A DNA stretch of 64,000 nt from Sparassis latifolia (Eukaryota > Basidiomycota > Agaricomycetes > Polyporales > Sparassidaceae), in assembly GCA_018466975.1 (NCBI GenBank), contig CM031557.1, positions 3,242,116-3,306,115 of the forward strand, written 5' to 3'. Both the position numbers and the translations under genes were made by a program. This document shows positions 35,691-46,157 of the stretch, in pieces. The notes beneath the pieces were generated by a model that was not told where the DNA came from, did no database searches, and worked only from the letters and a program-made list of their open reading frames with translations. Each line of letters begins with the position of its first letter. Within the stretch, counting starts at the first letter, position 1.

Positions 35691-36126
35691 GTCTAGCTCA
35701 GCATTTATGTCCACGCGAGTTCGAATAAGGACGGTTATTTAATATCGGGGATGTTCGGTCGTCTACTCTCTGTGCACCTTCTGAACATGACGGTGCAAAC
35801 GATGAGTACGTCGGATCTGTCAATAACAGCAAGCCGGACATGAATGGCCCCCCCAGTAGGGAACACAACTAAAAGAAGAAACACAGCCCGCGGATGGGCA
35901 CTGGCCACGAGTAAGGTCGCCCAATGGGGTCAGGTCAAGTTTTGGCATTTGACGTGTCTCGGCAAATAGAATATCGGCGCCTATTCGGCATCGTCCGAGC
36001 GCTGTGCGCACACCGCACGTCGGGTGGCGCTCGTCACGTCGTTGGCGATGAGCGCGACTGTCTCTTAACTTTCTCGCCAATTCTGGCCTTTTTTATTCTT
36101 CATATACATATTTTTCATCATACGCA

Positions 36127-37061
36127 GCATGGAGCAAGGCGACCGACATTCTTGGTGTCATTTTCTTCTGGATTGGTTGGAGTTTTGAGACTCAGTCTGC
36201 AGACATGCGTAAGGTCAGTGTCGCACTTCCCCAATGCGTGTCTATCGACTGCTCATTCGTTGCTCGCGCAACTTGTAGTTCATGTCCGAAGGACAAGCCG
36301 ATCAATGTATGTCGTTCGTACTTGCGCAATGTTTCGTACCATTCTGATATTCTACGTGACAAGTAGGTCGGCCTATGGAAGTGGTCACGCCATCCGTCAT
36401 ATTTTGGCGAGTGAGTGTCAAATTTCTTTTATAATTACTGGACGAATCTTATCTGTAAACGTGTCAGGATGCTCTGCTGGTGGGGAATCTGACTCATCTG
36501 CGTCACTCCTAATCTGCACGGCAGCCTCCGCCCATCTACCAAGGCTGCACAGTATGGTGCGGTCGTGTCCCCGCTTTTCACCATGTCGTACGTTTCATTG
36601 ATCTGACGTTCTTACCACTTACCGTTAACTCCTCCCCTCCACCCAGCTTGCTCCTCTTCGCTTCTGGCCTCCCAACTGCGGAGAAGCCGCAAGCGCGCAA
36701 GTTCTACCTGCTGTCGCACCCTCTGCCAGGGTCCGAGGAAGACTACAGCTCGGTGACGCGCAGGACGGTTGAAAGTAACACTGAAGATGACAGCTCCATC
36801 ACGCCCGTCGCGAGGCTCGCTGCGAGCTCCGCGTGGGAGAACTACCAGGCGTACCGCTCGCAGACGTCCGTCCTGTTCCCGCTCCCGCCCGCACTCTACC
36901 GCCGCCTGCCGAGGTTTGTGAAACAGACGATCTTGTGTGACTGGCCGATGTACGAGTTCAAGCCGGAACGGGATCTGCAGGGTGAGTGGTTCGAGCCTCG
37001 AGGAGATATTTCTTGGTGCCTACTTCCTGCAGATGTAATGTACCTGTTTTTGCCTCTCTGA
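36127..37061 (+). pseudogene. Truncated DUF1295 gene copy (exons 8-12)
   Basis: The segment starts abruptly inside exon 8 (GATDILGVIFFWIGWSFET-like) and follows the intact gene at 30.58-31.48 kb through exon 12, including all introns, and into the 3' flank to about 37115. The first seven exons are missing. In the exon matching 30733-30777, about 17 bp is deleted between ttcatg and ccgaag, which shifts the frame. Exon 12 keeps a long open frame (SAWENYQAYRSQTSVLF) but lacks the stop of the original and reads on for about 25 residues. It is a direct repeat of the first copy, on the other side of sedolisin A. Confidence 0.85.
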
Positions 37062-37581
37062 GTCGCCATACGCGGCACACAGAATGGTTCTTGGTTTTGA
37101 AACTGCACCCCACTCGTATGCACTTGCTTCCGCAGCGCACCGTGCCGTCGGAGCCACTGACGCGACGCGTCGCGTCACGTTCACGTGCCACGCGTTGCCA
37201 CGTTGCCGAAGGTGTCAACGAAGTATCCAGAAGTCTCCACCGTTATAACGCGCTTCCCAGTCGTTTAGTGCCATGTAATCTGTTCTCATACTGTGGCATA
37301 GCACAGAGCGGAAGCGTTTAAACACATAAAATGAACGAATTTTGTAACCCCGTGAAATGCATCATAAACCAAAGCTCGTGATCTTTCAAGTTCGAAATGG
37401 ACTCGGAATGTGGTTGCAGTTTCAAACAAGCCGGTGCGACGAAGCCGACGAACTTAAAATGTCGGTATCTCATGTGTGAGTCACTTCATCCACATTTGTA
37501 TTGGCGCTTTAGGCTTTGCGCACAAACCTCGGCCGGCCGACGAACAATGCCACTTCACACGTGCATGTTGCTCCTCTGAAG

Positions 37582-37588
37582 TATATAA
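37582..37588 (+). promoter_or_regulatory. TATA box of the 37663 gene
   Basis: A tatataa element lies 75-80 bp upstream of ATG 37663, a usual spacing for a basidiomycete core promoter. Confidence 0.5.
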
Positions 37589-37662
37589 GACGGTCTCCCA
37601 TTTCACCAACCGGCGCCTCTCCACGAGCCAACCGACCACTACCATCTTCAACTGTCTGCACG

Positions 37663-38292
37663 ATGTCGTCGCACTCATCGACTTCGGCGAGCCAGACTAT
37701 TGCACGCCGCCGTGTTTTTAAAGAAGACGTTCCTCCTCGTCCATCTTCTGGATCATCCCTCTCATCCTCTCGTGTGGCCAAGTCACCGAGCTCGCTAAAG
37801 CGCTATTCTACGGAGTGGGATTGTCCCAGTCCAGCCAAGATCAAGCCAAACAGGCGCTCCAGTCTTGCGCGTGCGCCACTTGGCTCACTGTTGGATGTGA
37901 GCATCGACGAAGAAGATGACGAGAATGAAGAGGTCGAAGTTGAAGGACGCAGCCTACTTCCACCAGCGGTCTCGCGCGCGCCACAGGCGTCGGATGCCAA
38001 AAACTTGAGGTGGCTTGCACCAACTTCCGTTTTGAAGGAGTCTGATGGGCCTCTGCGCCCCTCACTCGGTTCCGTGACGGTGCAGCGCCAACGTACTCGT
38101 GCGTCGCCGCCCTCTCCGCTGCGGCAGCTCGCGTCGTTCACGAACGAAGACCGGAAGCGGGTTCCTAGCTCCTCCACTCGAGATGCGTATCGCTCGAGAA
38201 GACGTGCAGGGGGCTCGTTCAGCGCCGTGTTTTCAAAACTGCAGGACAGGGAAGGTGGCGAGCATGGAGCGGTTGAAGACAAGTCAGCGTAG
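37663..38292 (+). CDS. Ser-rich disordered hypothetical protein
   Basis: An intronless frame of 209 codons starts at ATG 37663 (MSSHSSTSASQTIARRRV), supported by the TATA box just upstream. It is rich in Ser, Arg and Pro (EDVPPRPSSGSSLSSS, RRSSLARAPLGSLLDV) and has one acidic patch (IDEEDDENEEVEVEG). There are several basic SP/TP-type potential phosphorylation sites and no folded domain. Short basic motifs around SPAKIKP and SPPSPLRQL are compatible with a nuclear or cell-cycle protein, but this is a guess. The gene model itself is fairly secure. Confidence 0.6.
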   Translation: MSSHSSTSASQTIARRRVFKEDVPPRPSSGSSLSSSRVAKSPSSLKRYSTEWDCPSPAKIKPNRRSSLARAPLGSLLDVSIDEEDDENEEVEVEGRSLLPPAVSRAPQASDAKNLRWLAPTSVLKESDGPLRPSLGSVTVQRQRTRASPPSPLRQLASFTNEDRKRVPSSSTRDAYRSRRRAGGSFSAVFSKLQDREGGEHGAVEDKSA

Positions 38293-39102
38293 GAATGGCT
38301 TTTCGTGCTATTTATCGTGGAACCGCGACTGGTGTAACTTCCTGGCGCGTGTATGATTTCTATCGTTTGTATTCGCTGCAATGACATGAATGAGAGGGCC
38401 CTTCTATTTTTCTATGACGAGTGTAATCAAAGCGTCATTCAACGACTATACACTTACCATACGTCCCAAGTTTTCTCCGACGCTCCCCCTCGCCGTGGCA
38501 TGTTTCTCAACTAGGCTCGCTACCTGTCCCAAATTGTGTTCCACAGCTTGAGAGATACCGACGTTGATTGCGAATCATGCCAGTACTAGTAAATGCACAG
38601 CAACGCTTGCGCTTGCGCGTGCATCGCATAGCCTAAGTACAGCCTAAGTACGGAGCAGCTCACTCATTCGGGAAACTTTTTTTTTTTTTTGGAGGAGCAT
38701 AGGGCTGGGGCAACATGGACAACGTCAGCCCCCCAGCTCAGCTAGGGTCAGGAATTACACCATTTTAAAGTCCTACCGCGTTTACGCACATCTACACGCA
38801 TTCGGGAAACTCTTCAGTACATGAGTTGCGGATAACTGAACGGAAGGACGTAACAAGACTGGATAAATTCCCGGGACGCTCGCGAGCGCAGGAGAGACGC
38901 CAGATGTAGATTTGCTCACCGTTAGTCTATTGGCATGTGCGCGTATACAATGTGCACTCAGTAGCAGGCTGTAAGAGCAGGAGAGCGGGTGCATACAGAC
39001 GTGTCCAGAGAATACAGTATGAAATATGAAGAAAATACCAGTGGGGCGATCATCATTCTACGCCCGAAACAGGTTCCCGGGCCGACAACTGTAGTTTGGA
39101 TG
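38293..39102. other. Convergent 3' spacer, nothing recognised
   Basis: It separates the 3' ends of two convergent genes. It contains a T14-type homopolymer near 38678 and a duplicated agcctaagtac at about 38630-38650. No gene or RNA was recognised. Confidence 0.5.
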
Positions 39103-40386
39103 TCAGATTCTGACGGCAAAATCGAAAAAGCCAGGAGGAGCTTTGAGACGCAGTCCTGAGCCAAAGCCATCTCCTCTTCCATCGAACTCAGTATTTCCAT
39201 TCGGATCGCCGTCAAAATGCGTCTTTAGCACCACTGCACGGCCACAGACGTCTGTCCCAGAATCAACAGCCAAAATTCTGAGGCGACCTCGCGTAGCTTG
39301 CAACTTTGGCAGACTACTCTCGATTAAGTCTCCTAACTCCTGGGATTTGACGAGGTCTTCGGGATTAATAATAATGAAGGTGACTAGCAACGCCGTGCGC
39401 CTTTCTATTAAGCCAGCGATGCGGGCTAGTTGCTTGTCGAGGCGCGAGTACGGCAGTTGCAGACTGTTAACACAGCCTTCAACGCTGAAGTATACCTCCC
39501 GGAAATGGGTGTGCATTTTCCGAACCTCGGCGAGTATACTTCGCGCGACACGGAAGCTAGTGGTCTGGACAAATTGCTCGACATGCAGCGAGACCAGATT
39601 CGGGTTGACTGAAAGGTCCAAAGTGCCATGGGAAGACGCTTCGTGGGTGTTGTCCACAGACACATCGATTGAAAGATGTCGTAGGGACGTCCCAGCACGG
39701 CTCAGGACGGTTCGGAGTTTCTCTGCAGACACGTTCGACCAATTACTCTTCAACCAGTGGACCTGGAGATCAAAAGGTTGTGTCAGGAAGCACGTCAGAA
39801 CGTAAGGGACGGGTTCTTCGATCTTGAGGTCTAGTGTCGTAAGACGCAGGCTTTTGGGGGGAGCGAAGGATGGCGGAGCTGAATCTCCGATGATCTTAGT
39901 TTTTCGAACATTGACGGCGGAAAGCTGGGGACAAGCGCATAAAATCCGCATGAAGACGGAAATCTCGAATACGCAGTCGACAAAGGAGAGAATTTGGACA
40001 GATGGCCATAAATAATGCAGAATTTTGGCGTCCTTGACCTCGACGAGAATCTTCCACTGTTTCAGACAGACAATCTTGACTCGATTGGGGTGCACGAAGA
40101 CCGCATATAGCGCCGCCACCAACAGCTTCCACTCAGTGAAATGATCACCCATAGTGAGAGATCTGACCAAGAGGAGGATAGACGGATTGTCCCTTATGAG
40201 ATCCATAAATCTCTGAATATTGTGGCCGTGGACGTAGATGTCGTCGAAGAGATGGCGACGGGCCCTGGGAAGCCAAGAACGGCAGGTGCGACCACAAGCA
40301 GCAAGAGCAGAAATATCGCCCCACAGATTGTCGATGATAATATCACATAGTTCTGGTGGTAGTTTTCGGGCTGTAACGGTGGCCAT
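39103..40386 (-). CDS. F-box protein with leucine-rich-type C-terminus
   Basis: A single exon of 427 codons. ATG 40386 (MATVTARKLPPELCDIII) is preferred over the upstream in-frame start because the F-box begins at once: KLPPELCDIIIDNLWGD, then LAACGRTCRSWLPRARRHLF, at about residues 8-50. The remaining 370 residues show irregular Leu-rich repeats (LLLVRSLTMGDHF, VKIVCLKQWK, LRLTTLDLKIEEPV, LRHLSIDVSV), typical of fungal F-box proteins that dock substrates onto SCF ubiquitin ligases via Skp1. The substrate is unknown. It is divergent from condensin subunit 1 with 540 bp between the starts. Confidence 0.75.
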   Translation of the reverse strand: MATVTARKLPPELCDIIIDNLWGDISALAACGRTCRSWLPRARRHLFDDIYVHGHNIQRFMDLIRDNPSILLLVRSLTMGDHFTEWKLLVAALYAVFVHPNRVKIVCLKQWKILVEVKDAKILHYLWPSVQILSFVDCVFEISVFMRILCACPQLSAVNVRKTKIIGDSAPPSFAPPKSLRLTTLDLKIEEPVPYVLTCFLTQPFDLQVHWLKSNWSNVSAEKLRTVLSRAGTSLRHLSIDVSVDNTHEASSHGTLDLSVNPNLVSLHVEQFVQTTSFRVARSILAEVRKMHTHFREVYFSVEGCVNSLQLPYSRLDKQLARIAGLIERRTALLVTFIIINPEDLVKSQELGDLIESSLPKLQATRGRLRILAVDSGTDVCGRAVVLKTHFDGDPNGNTEFDGRGDGFGSGLRLKAPPGFFDFAVRI

Positions 40387-40926
40387 AATCGCTGTCCGCC
40401 ACCGATTAGTGTATATTTGTAAGGACTTAAGCACAACAACTTACAAAACTATACTAGCCGTCTTGGAGAAAAAACTGAGTGAACAGGATTTCGAGCAGGT
40501 AGGTTGTCGTGAGGGCGGTTAAGAAAGACAAACTTACAACCAACTTACAACGGCCCCTTGAGTAGTTGGCCGTGGTCACAGAGTGACGGTACGTGTCGAG
40601 GGCATGTGACCTCATGTGACCCACGCGTCGTCAACGTTGAACGCGTTCCTAGTCTCCTGCAACCCGCATCTCTCAGCGTCCTAGGCTTAAATCCTGCAGC
40701 TGTAATTGACTGTTTATACTGAACTTCTTGAGGTGAGTTACGGATTATGATCATTTTATTTGTCGTCCTTGTAGGCCACCCATCAAGGTGGTGCTCCTAG
40801 TCATCCGTCCGGCTCGCCTACAACGTTTACTGATTACGAAGCATAGATCTTACAATTTTATAACAGATTGTCCTATCGTACAGCTTTAATCGTCATATCG
40901 GAGGTTCCTTACCAACTGTCCTCGTC
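40387..40926. promoter_or_regulatory. Divergent promoter region (F-box / condensin)
   Basis: The 540 bp lie between two divergent start codons. No clear TATA box was seen on the condensin side. A duplicated cttacaaccaacttaca stretch lies near 40530. Assignment rests on gene layout only. Confidence 0.45.
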
Positions 40927-43900
40927 ATGGACACTTTTGATCTACAAGAAGAACTTCAAGCGCAGCAAGACCTGAGCAACTATGAAATCCGGAACGAACA
41001 CGACATACCCTCTATGGATCCGCGAGGCGTCGCCCACGTTCTTGAAAGGGCGGTTGAAGCTCTCGCCGAGTCGTCGGAAGCGATCACAGACCCCGCTGTT
41101 TTCGACGCTTATCGCAGCCTGCTCAAGCATGCGGAGTCGCTACAGGGCGCCCTCATGAACAAGATACTAGACTCGATCTCGTCCGCCTTCCAGGCGCAGG
41201 TAGAAGGAACGCTACGTGATGTGGAGCACGAGGACCAGCAAACTGTGGCTGCACACAAAGCACCGCTCGAGATGTACGCCTTTCTGCTTAACTGGTTTGT
41301 CACTGCGGCGGAGAAAGTGAAAGCTTCTGGTGAGGAGGACGCCGCTCCTGCAGCGCCAGCCCTAAAGGCAAGGAGAGGACGAGGCGGAAAGGCAGCTACT
41401 ACGAGGACGGCGGCGAAGAAGAGTGCAGCGGAATGGACGTGGGTGGACCAGATACCAGCCACGCTCGCTCTTATCAGCAAGGTGCTACGACTAAAGACGC
41501 AGAAGATTTGGTTGACCACTGCGGAACGGGATACCTTCATCCAGTACGTCATGCACTCTCTGCCTCCATCGTTGACCATGACGCACTCTCCTAGATGCAT
41601 TACACGACCCGTGTATCATATTACTGAAAGCGAGCAATACATGAAGGTGCAGCCGATCCGGCTAGGTGTTTATAAGGTGATCTGTCTCGCGGTCAAACAC
41701 CACGGCCACGCGTTGGCAGCCCAGATCAGTATAATGCAGTCGCTGCAGTACTACGAGCATCTGTCGGAGCCAATGGCGGAGTGTTTGACGGTACTGGCGA
41801 AGGAATTCGACCATGCGCAGCTTGGGGATGAGATCCTGCGAGAAATTGCTGGAAAGAGCTTCAATGCACAGGACTCTAAAGGCCCGCGCGCATTTTCGCG
41901 GTTCCTCATTCGACTTGCCGAACTGACTCCACGATCTGTGCTCAAGCAGATCAGTCTGCTGCTCGGACACCTAGATTCAGAGGTACGTGGGCGTTGCCGT
42001 TCATCCGTACGCAAGTTCACTTTGTTCTACAGTCGTATCCCATGCGAATGGCGATTGTGGAAGTCATCGGCAGCCTCATCCGCGAACTCGCGCTCTCATC
42101 GGACCTGACAACGGATACGCACCAAGTCCAGAAGCAGCTGAACGGGCTGTACGAGCTGCTGCTAGAGCGCACGCTCGACCTCTCCTCCTACGTCCGCACC
42201 AAGGTGCTCGCAGTGCTCGCCCGCCTCTGCGATCTGCCAGTCAAGTTTCCCAAGCAGCGGCTCGCGATCACCCGCGCCGCCGTGGACTCACTCGAGGACA
42301 AGGCCGCGAGTGTACGCAAGGGCGCAGTTATGCTCTTGGTCAAGCTCATCGTCACGCATCCATACGGGCTCATGCACGGTGGTCTTCTTAGTCTCCAGGA
42401 ATGGGAGGGGCGTTACAAGGAAGCCACTGAGAAGCTTGACGAAGTCGAGGGTGTGGTCGGGAAAGCCGTCGAACGTGATGAAGGTGAGGAGGAGGGCGAG
42501 GAAGAGGAAGATGAGACCGAGAAAGCCAATGACGATGAAGACGAACAGAGTGATGACGATGATGAATCCCCTCCGAAGGAGCGGTCGAGCAAGCGGTTAG
42601 TTCTCATTGTACCCCATCATAATGATTTGCCCCATTTTACTCACCTGGAGCTATCGTAGACGGCAGAAGGAGAAAGATAGGTCCGATGGTATGGACGTAG
42701 ATGAGGACGAAGAGGAAAGTCAGGACGTCAAGATGGAAGAGGACAATGAGGAAGACAACTCACGAACACCAAAACCCAAACCCAAGTCGAAGAAAAGCAA
42801 GAGGTCAAGAAAATCCGAACTCGACATGGCTGCACTGACGAACGAACAAGTGGCACTTGCCGCCCTCGAGAGTAACCAGCTTCTCCATCTACGCCTTCGC
42901 AAGAAGTACTATGCGGAGGGTCTTAACTTTATTCGTCAAGTGGAAGAGGGCATGGAGAATGCGGAGCGATTGCTTGCATCCACGAATAAGCTCGAGGTCT
43001 TGGAAGCCATTGAGTTTTTCCGTGTGACGTATGAATACCAATTTGATGGGGCACAGGTCAGTTTGCAGGTTATGGGTTTGACGTAGCGTGACAAATGACA
43101 TCGAGTTTTCAGGCGGGCATTCAGAAGATGCTGCATTTAATTTGGGCCAAGGACAACAGTGCGACTTCGGAAGACGGCAAGGAGCTCAAGGGAGTCCGCT
43201 CACGTCTCCTAGAATGCTACAGGAGTCTATACTTCGATCCTCTCCCCGACATGGAGCCAAAACAGCAAGTAAATCGTATTGCCAAAAATATGATAGAGTG
43301 AGCCCAGGACCTTATCGACTAGACTGTAGGGCGATCTCTGATTTCGTACTACTTTACAGACTGACGTACGATGCAACACTCGCAGACCTGACGAGCTTGG
43401 AAGAGATGATGCGCACGATGATGGACGATAGTCAAATACATTCCGACGTTGTTGCGAAGCTGTGGCAAGTTTACAGTACGTTTTCTATCCGCGATAATAG
43501 AAAGTCGCGTCACTGAAGAAGATCTGCAGGCTCGGAGAGACTACTACCAGGACCTCAGAGACGAGGAGCCGCTATCATTCTCGGCATGCTTGCTCTCGCT
43601 AAGCGAAGTGTCGTCGCTGATCATGTTGAGACGCTGGTCAAGGTGGGTTTGGGTAGTAAAGGCAAGGTAAGGATCTTATCCGCGGACGGTCCCAAATCGC
43701 TTGACCGAGATATACTAGGCAGATTTGACGTTGGCAAGATACACTTGCGTCGCCTTGCAGCGGCTGAACGGTAGCGCGAAGAAGGTCAAAGGTGAGCTGA
43801 CTACGTCGACTGTATCGTATGATTCCCTCATGTTTGCTGCAGGGTCGCTCATGGACAAATCGTTAAGGCTGGATATGGAGAATCCGCTCTTCCGAAAGCT

Positions 43901-45752
43901 GCAAGATGCTGTTGAACATCCCTGTCGTTCGAAAGAGTGGTTTGGCCTTGCGGAACAGGCTATCAATACAGTCTACGCTCTAGGCGAACGCCCGGATATC
44001 TTTTGTGATAGTCTCATTAAGGACCTGACAAAGCGAGCTTTTGGCCAGCAGAATCGTGCGAAGACGCCGCCACTACGAGACCCGGATACAATGGAGGAGG
44101 ATGGCGCAGAAGTCGACCCTGACAATACCGGCGATCACGATCAACTGGAAGAAGAAAAGGATACTGGAGATGCCTTCGCTCTCAGTCAGCTGCTCTTCGT
44201 AGTTGGGCATGTCGCTATCAAGCATATCGTTTACCTTGAGCTCGTCGAACGGGAATGGAAGAGACAGAAGCACGAGAATGAAGCAGGTGATCACCGTCGT
44301 TGGATTGTTATGTTGGCTCAACTCACTTGGCTTATGTTGGCTAGCTGAAAAACAGGCGGCTGGTCGCAGAAGTTCCACGCGGGCATCCAAGGAACGTGAA
44401 GAGCTTGACCAAGTCGCTGGTAATGTGGAGGACGAGATTGGCGAGCGGATAGCGGCCATTCGTGAAACCGAGTTGCTCTATGGATCAGAATCCCTCTTGT
44501 CAATATACGGGCCAATGTTGGTACATATTTGCGGAAGCCCGCATAAGTTCAAGGTTAGTTATCATCCACTTTCTCGGTCAAATAAGAATGACGAGCCTCC
44601 CGATCAGAACCGCACCCTTCGAGCAGCAGCGACTCTAGCGTTCAGCAAGTTCCTCTGCGTCAGCTCGCGCTTTTGTGACCAGCATCACCAGTTACTTTTC
44701 AAGATCCTTGAGACCTCCAAGGACGCCAATATCCGCAGTAATATTGTCATCGCCCTTGGAGACGTTGCCGTGTCGTTCAACAGCATTATCGACGAGAATA
44801 GTAACGAATTATACAAAGGCCTGTCCGACGGTGATCTGATCGTCAAGAAGAACACGCTCATGGTGCTGACGCATCTGATTCTCAACGGCATGATCAAAGT
44901 TAAAGGCCAGCTCGGTGAAATGGCGAAGTGTCTTGAAGATGAGGACGAGCGGATAGCGGACCTCGCTAAACTTTTCTTCAAAGACCTATCGACCAAGGAG
45001 AATGCGATTTATAACAACTTGCCAGATGGTACGAGAACGAACCGCTGCCTATCGACATACTGGTTCTTATCTAGGATTTTCAGTTATCAGCCACTTGTCT
45101 GTCGGTGCACATGCTGTGGAAGAGCCTGTCTTTCAAAGTACTATGCGATACATTTTCTCCTTCATTGAAAAGGTACGCTTCTTTCTGACAGCAATATATC
45201 TTTTTAATTTTTATACCTTTCCCGCAGGAGAAACAAGCGGAAAATATCGTAGAGAAGCTCTGCCAACGTTTCCACCTCTCCGAAGACCCACGACAATGGC
45301 GAGATATTGCTTTCTGCCTTTCGCTATTACCCTTCAAATCAGAGCGGTCAGTCAAAAAGCTCATTGAAGGGCTGCAATTCTACCGCGACAAGCTTCATGA
45401 GGAAACGGTCTATAGTCGATTCCAAGAGATTCTCACCAAGGTTCGTCCGTATGAGATAGAAACCCTCAAAGGTTGACCGAAAATTGTAGGCCCGTTCCAA
45501 TAAGTCGTCTAACAAACCAGACGCAGAACTCAACGAATTCGAGCAAATCCTCGAAGACCATAAGCGACAGGGCGAGGAAGACCAGGAGTTCGAGAAGAGA
45601 GTAGAGGGCAAGAAGGCTGCAGCGAAGAAGCGGGCCACTCGCCGAAGTGAGTGACAGATTCCGCATGGGGGCAAGACCTGTTACTGACTTAGCAAACAGC
45701 GGCGAGGAAGAAGGCAACGCAGCGAGACGAGCGACACGAGGAGTCAGAGTGA
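40927..45752 (+). CDS. cnd1: Condensin complex subunit 1 (CAP-D2/Cnd1)
   Basis: This is the non-SMC HEAT-repeat subunit of condensin, which compacts mitotic chromosomes. A 15-exon, 1353-residue model is in phase throughout: 40927-41543, 41595-41982, 42033-42595, 42660-43056, 43113-43297, 43360-43475, 43530-43666, 43719-43791, 43843-44286, 44345-44553, 44608-45028, 45084-45172, 45228-45440, 45490-45646, 45700-45752. Features in order: a basic linker (RRGRGGKAATTRTAAKKS), RPVYHITESEQYMK, HHGHALAAQISIMQSLQ, acidic linkers (DEGEEEGEEEEDE; MDVDEDEEES), IILGMLALAKRSVVADHV, the conserved TLRAAATLAFSKFLC and NIVIALGDVAVSFNSIID core, then KNTLMVLTHLILNGMIKVKG and ADLAKLFFKDLSTKENAIYN. A charged tail ends HEESE. 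Length and motifs fit fungal orthologues. The first intron (41544-41594) is 51 nt with no in-frame stop. Confidence 0.95.
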
Positions 45753-46157
45753 GACGACGTTACGAGCGTCGGCGTATGTATTCACGCTTGCAGAAGTATC
45801 AGCACATGTAGTACATTGTATACTCTTCTCTAAATTATTACGAGCAAGAACGTGCGTGCGATCGAGATGGAGGCGGAGATGATGAAATTGTCCATGCCAA
45901 ATGAGATCCTGAAAGAAGGTAGACAAATGAGTGTGCGAAGCTGCGTGCTTGGATGATTAGAGGATCGTGTAACGTGGAGTGGTAGTACCACAAACAGGGA
46001 AAGAACAAACGATGGCGTCAGAACAGTCACGAAAGATGGTAGAATGCGGGTATAGTGGAGTCAAATACACAGTTGAGATGCACCTTAGTCCGAACCTAGC
46101 CTGTACACCTACGAGGATAAAGAAGATTGGGAACAACCGGGCGAGACGAGGATGTCC
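45753..46157. other. Convergent 3' spacer (condensin / PIP5K)
   Basis: The 3' untranslated regions of two convergent housekeeping genes meet here. No additional feature is visible. Confidence 0.6.

Larger units (their letters stand above)
31590..35915 (-). repeat. Inverted-duplication arm A (contains sedolisin A)
   Basis: The reverse complement of this segment matches about 52410-56187 (arm B) across the whole sedolisin gene, its promoter, about 0.5 kb of 3' flank and a relic gene upstream. Coding exons are nearly identical in translation, and introns are also alike. Differences: about 265 bp (35122-35390) and about 160 bp (34776-34934) are present only here, a 46-bp tandem duplication is present only here (34621-34712), and a 200-bp module (31618-31817) is inverted relative to arm B. 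Outer ends fade near 31590 and 35915-35960. Confidence 0.85.

Noticed and set aside
39143..39805. 220-codon plus-strand frame opposite the F-box gene
   Set aside because: The opposite strand has a clear F-box and Leu-rich repeats; this frame has no motif.
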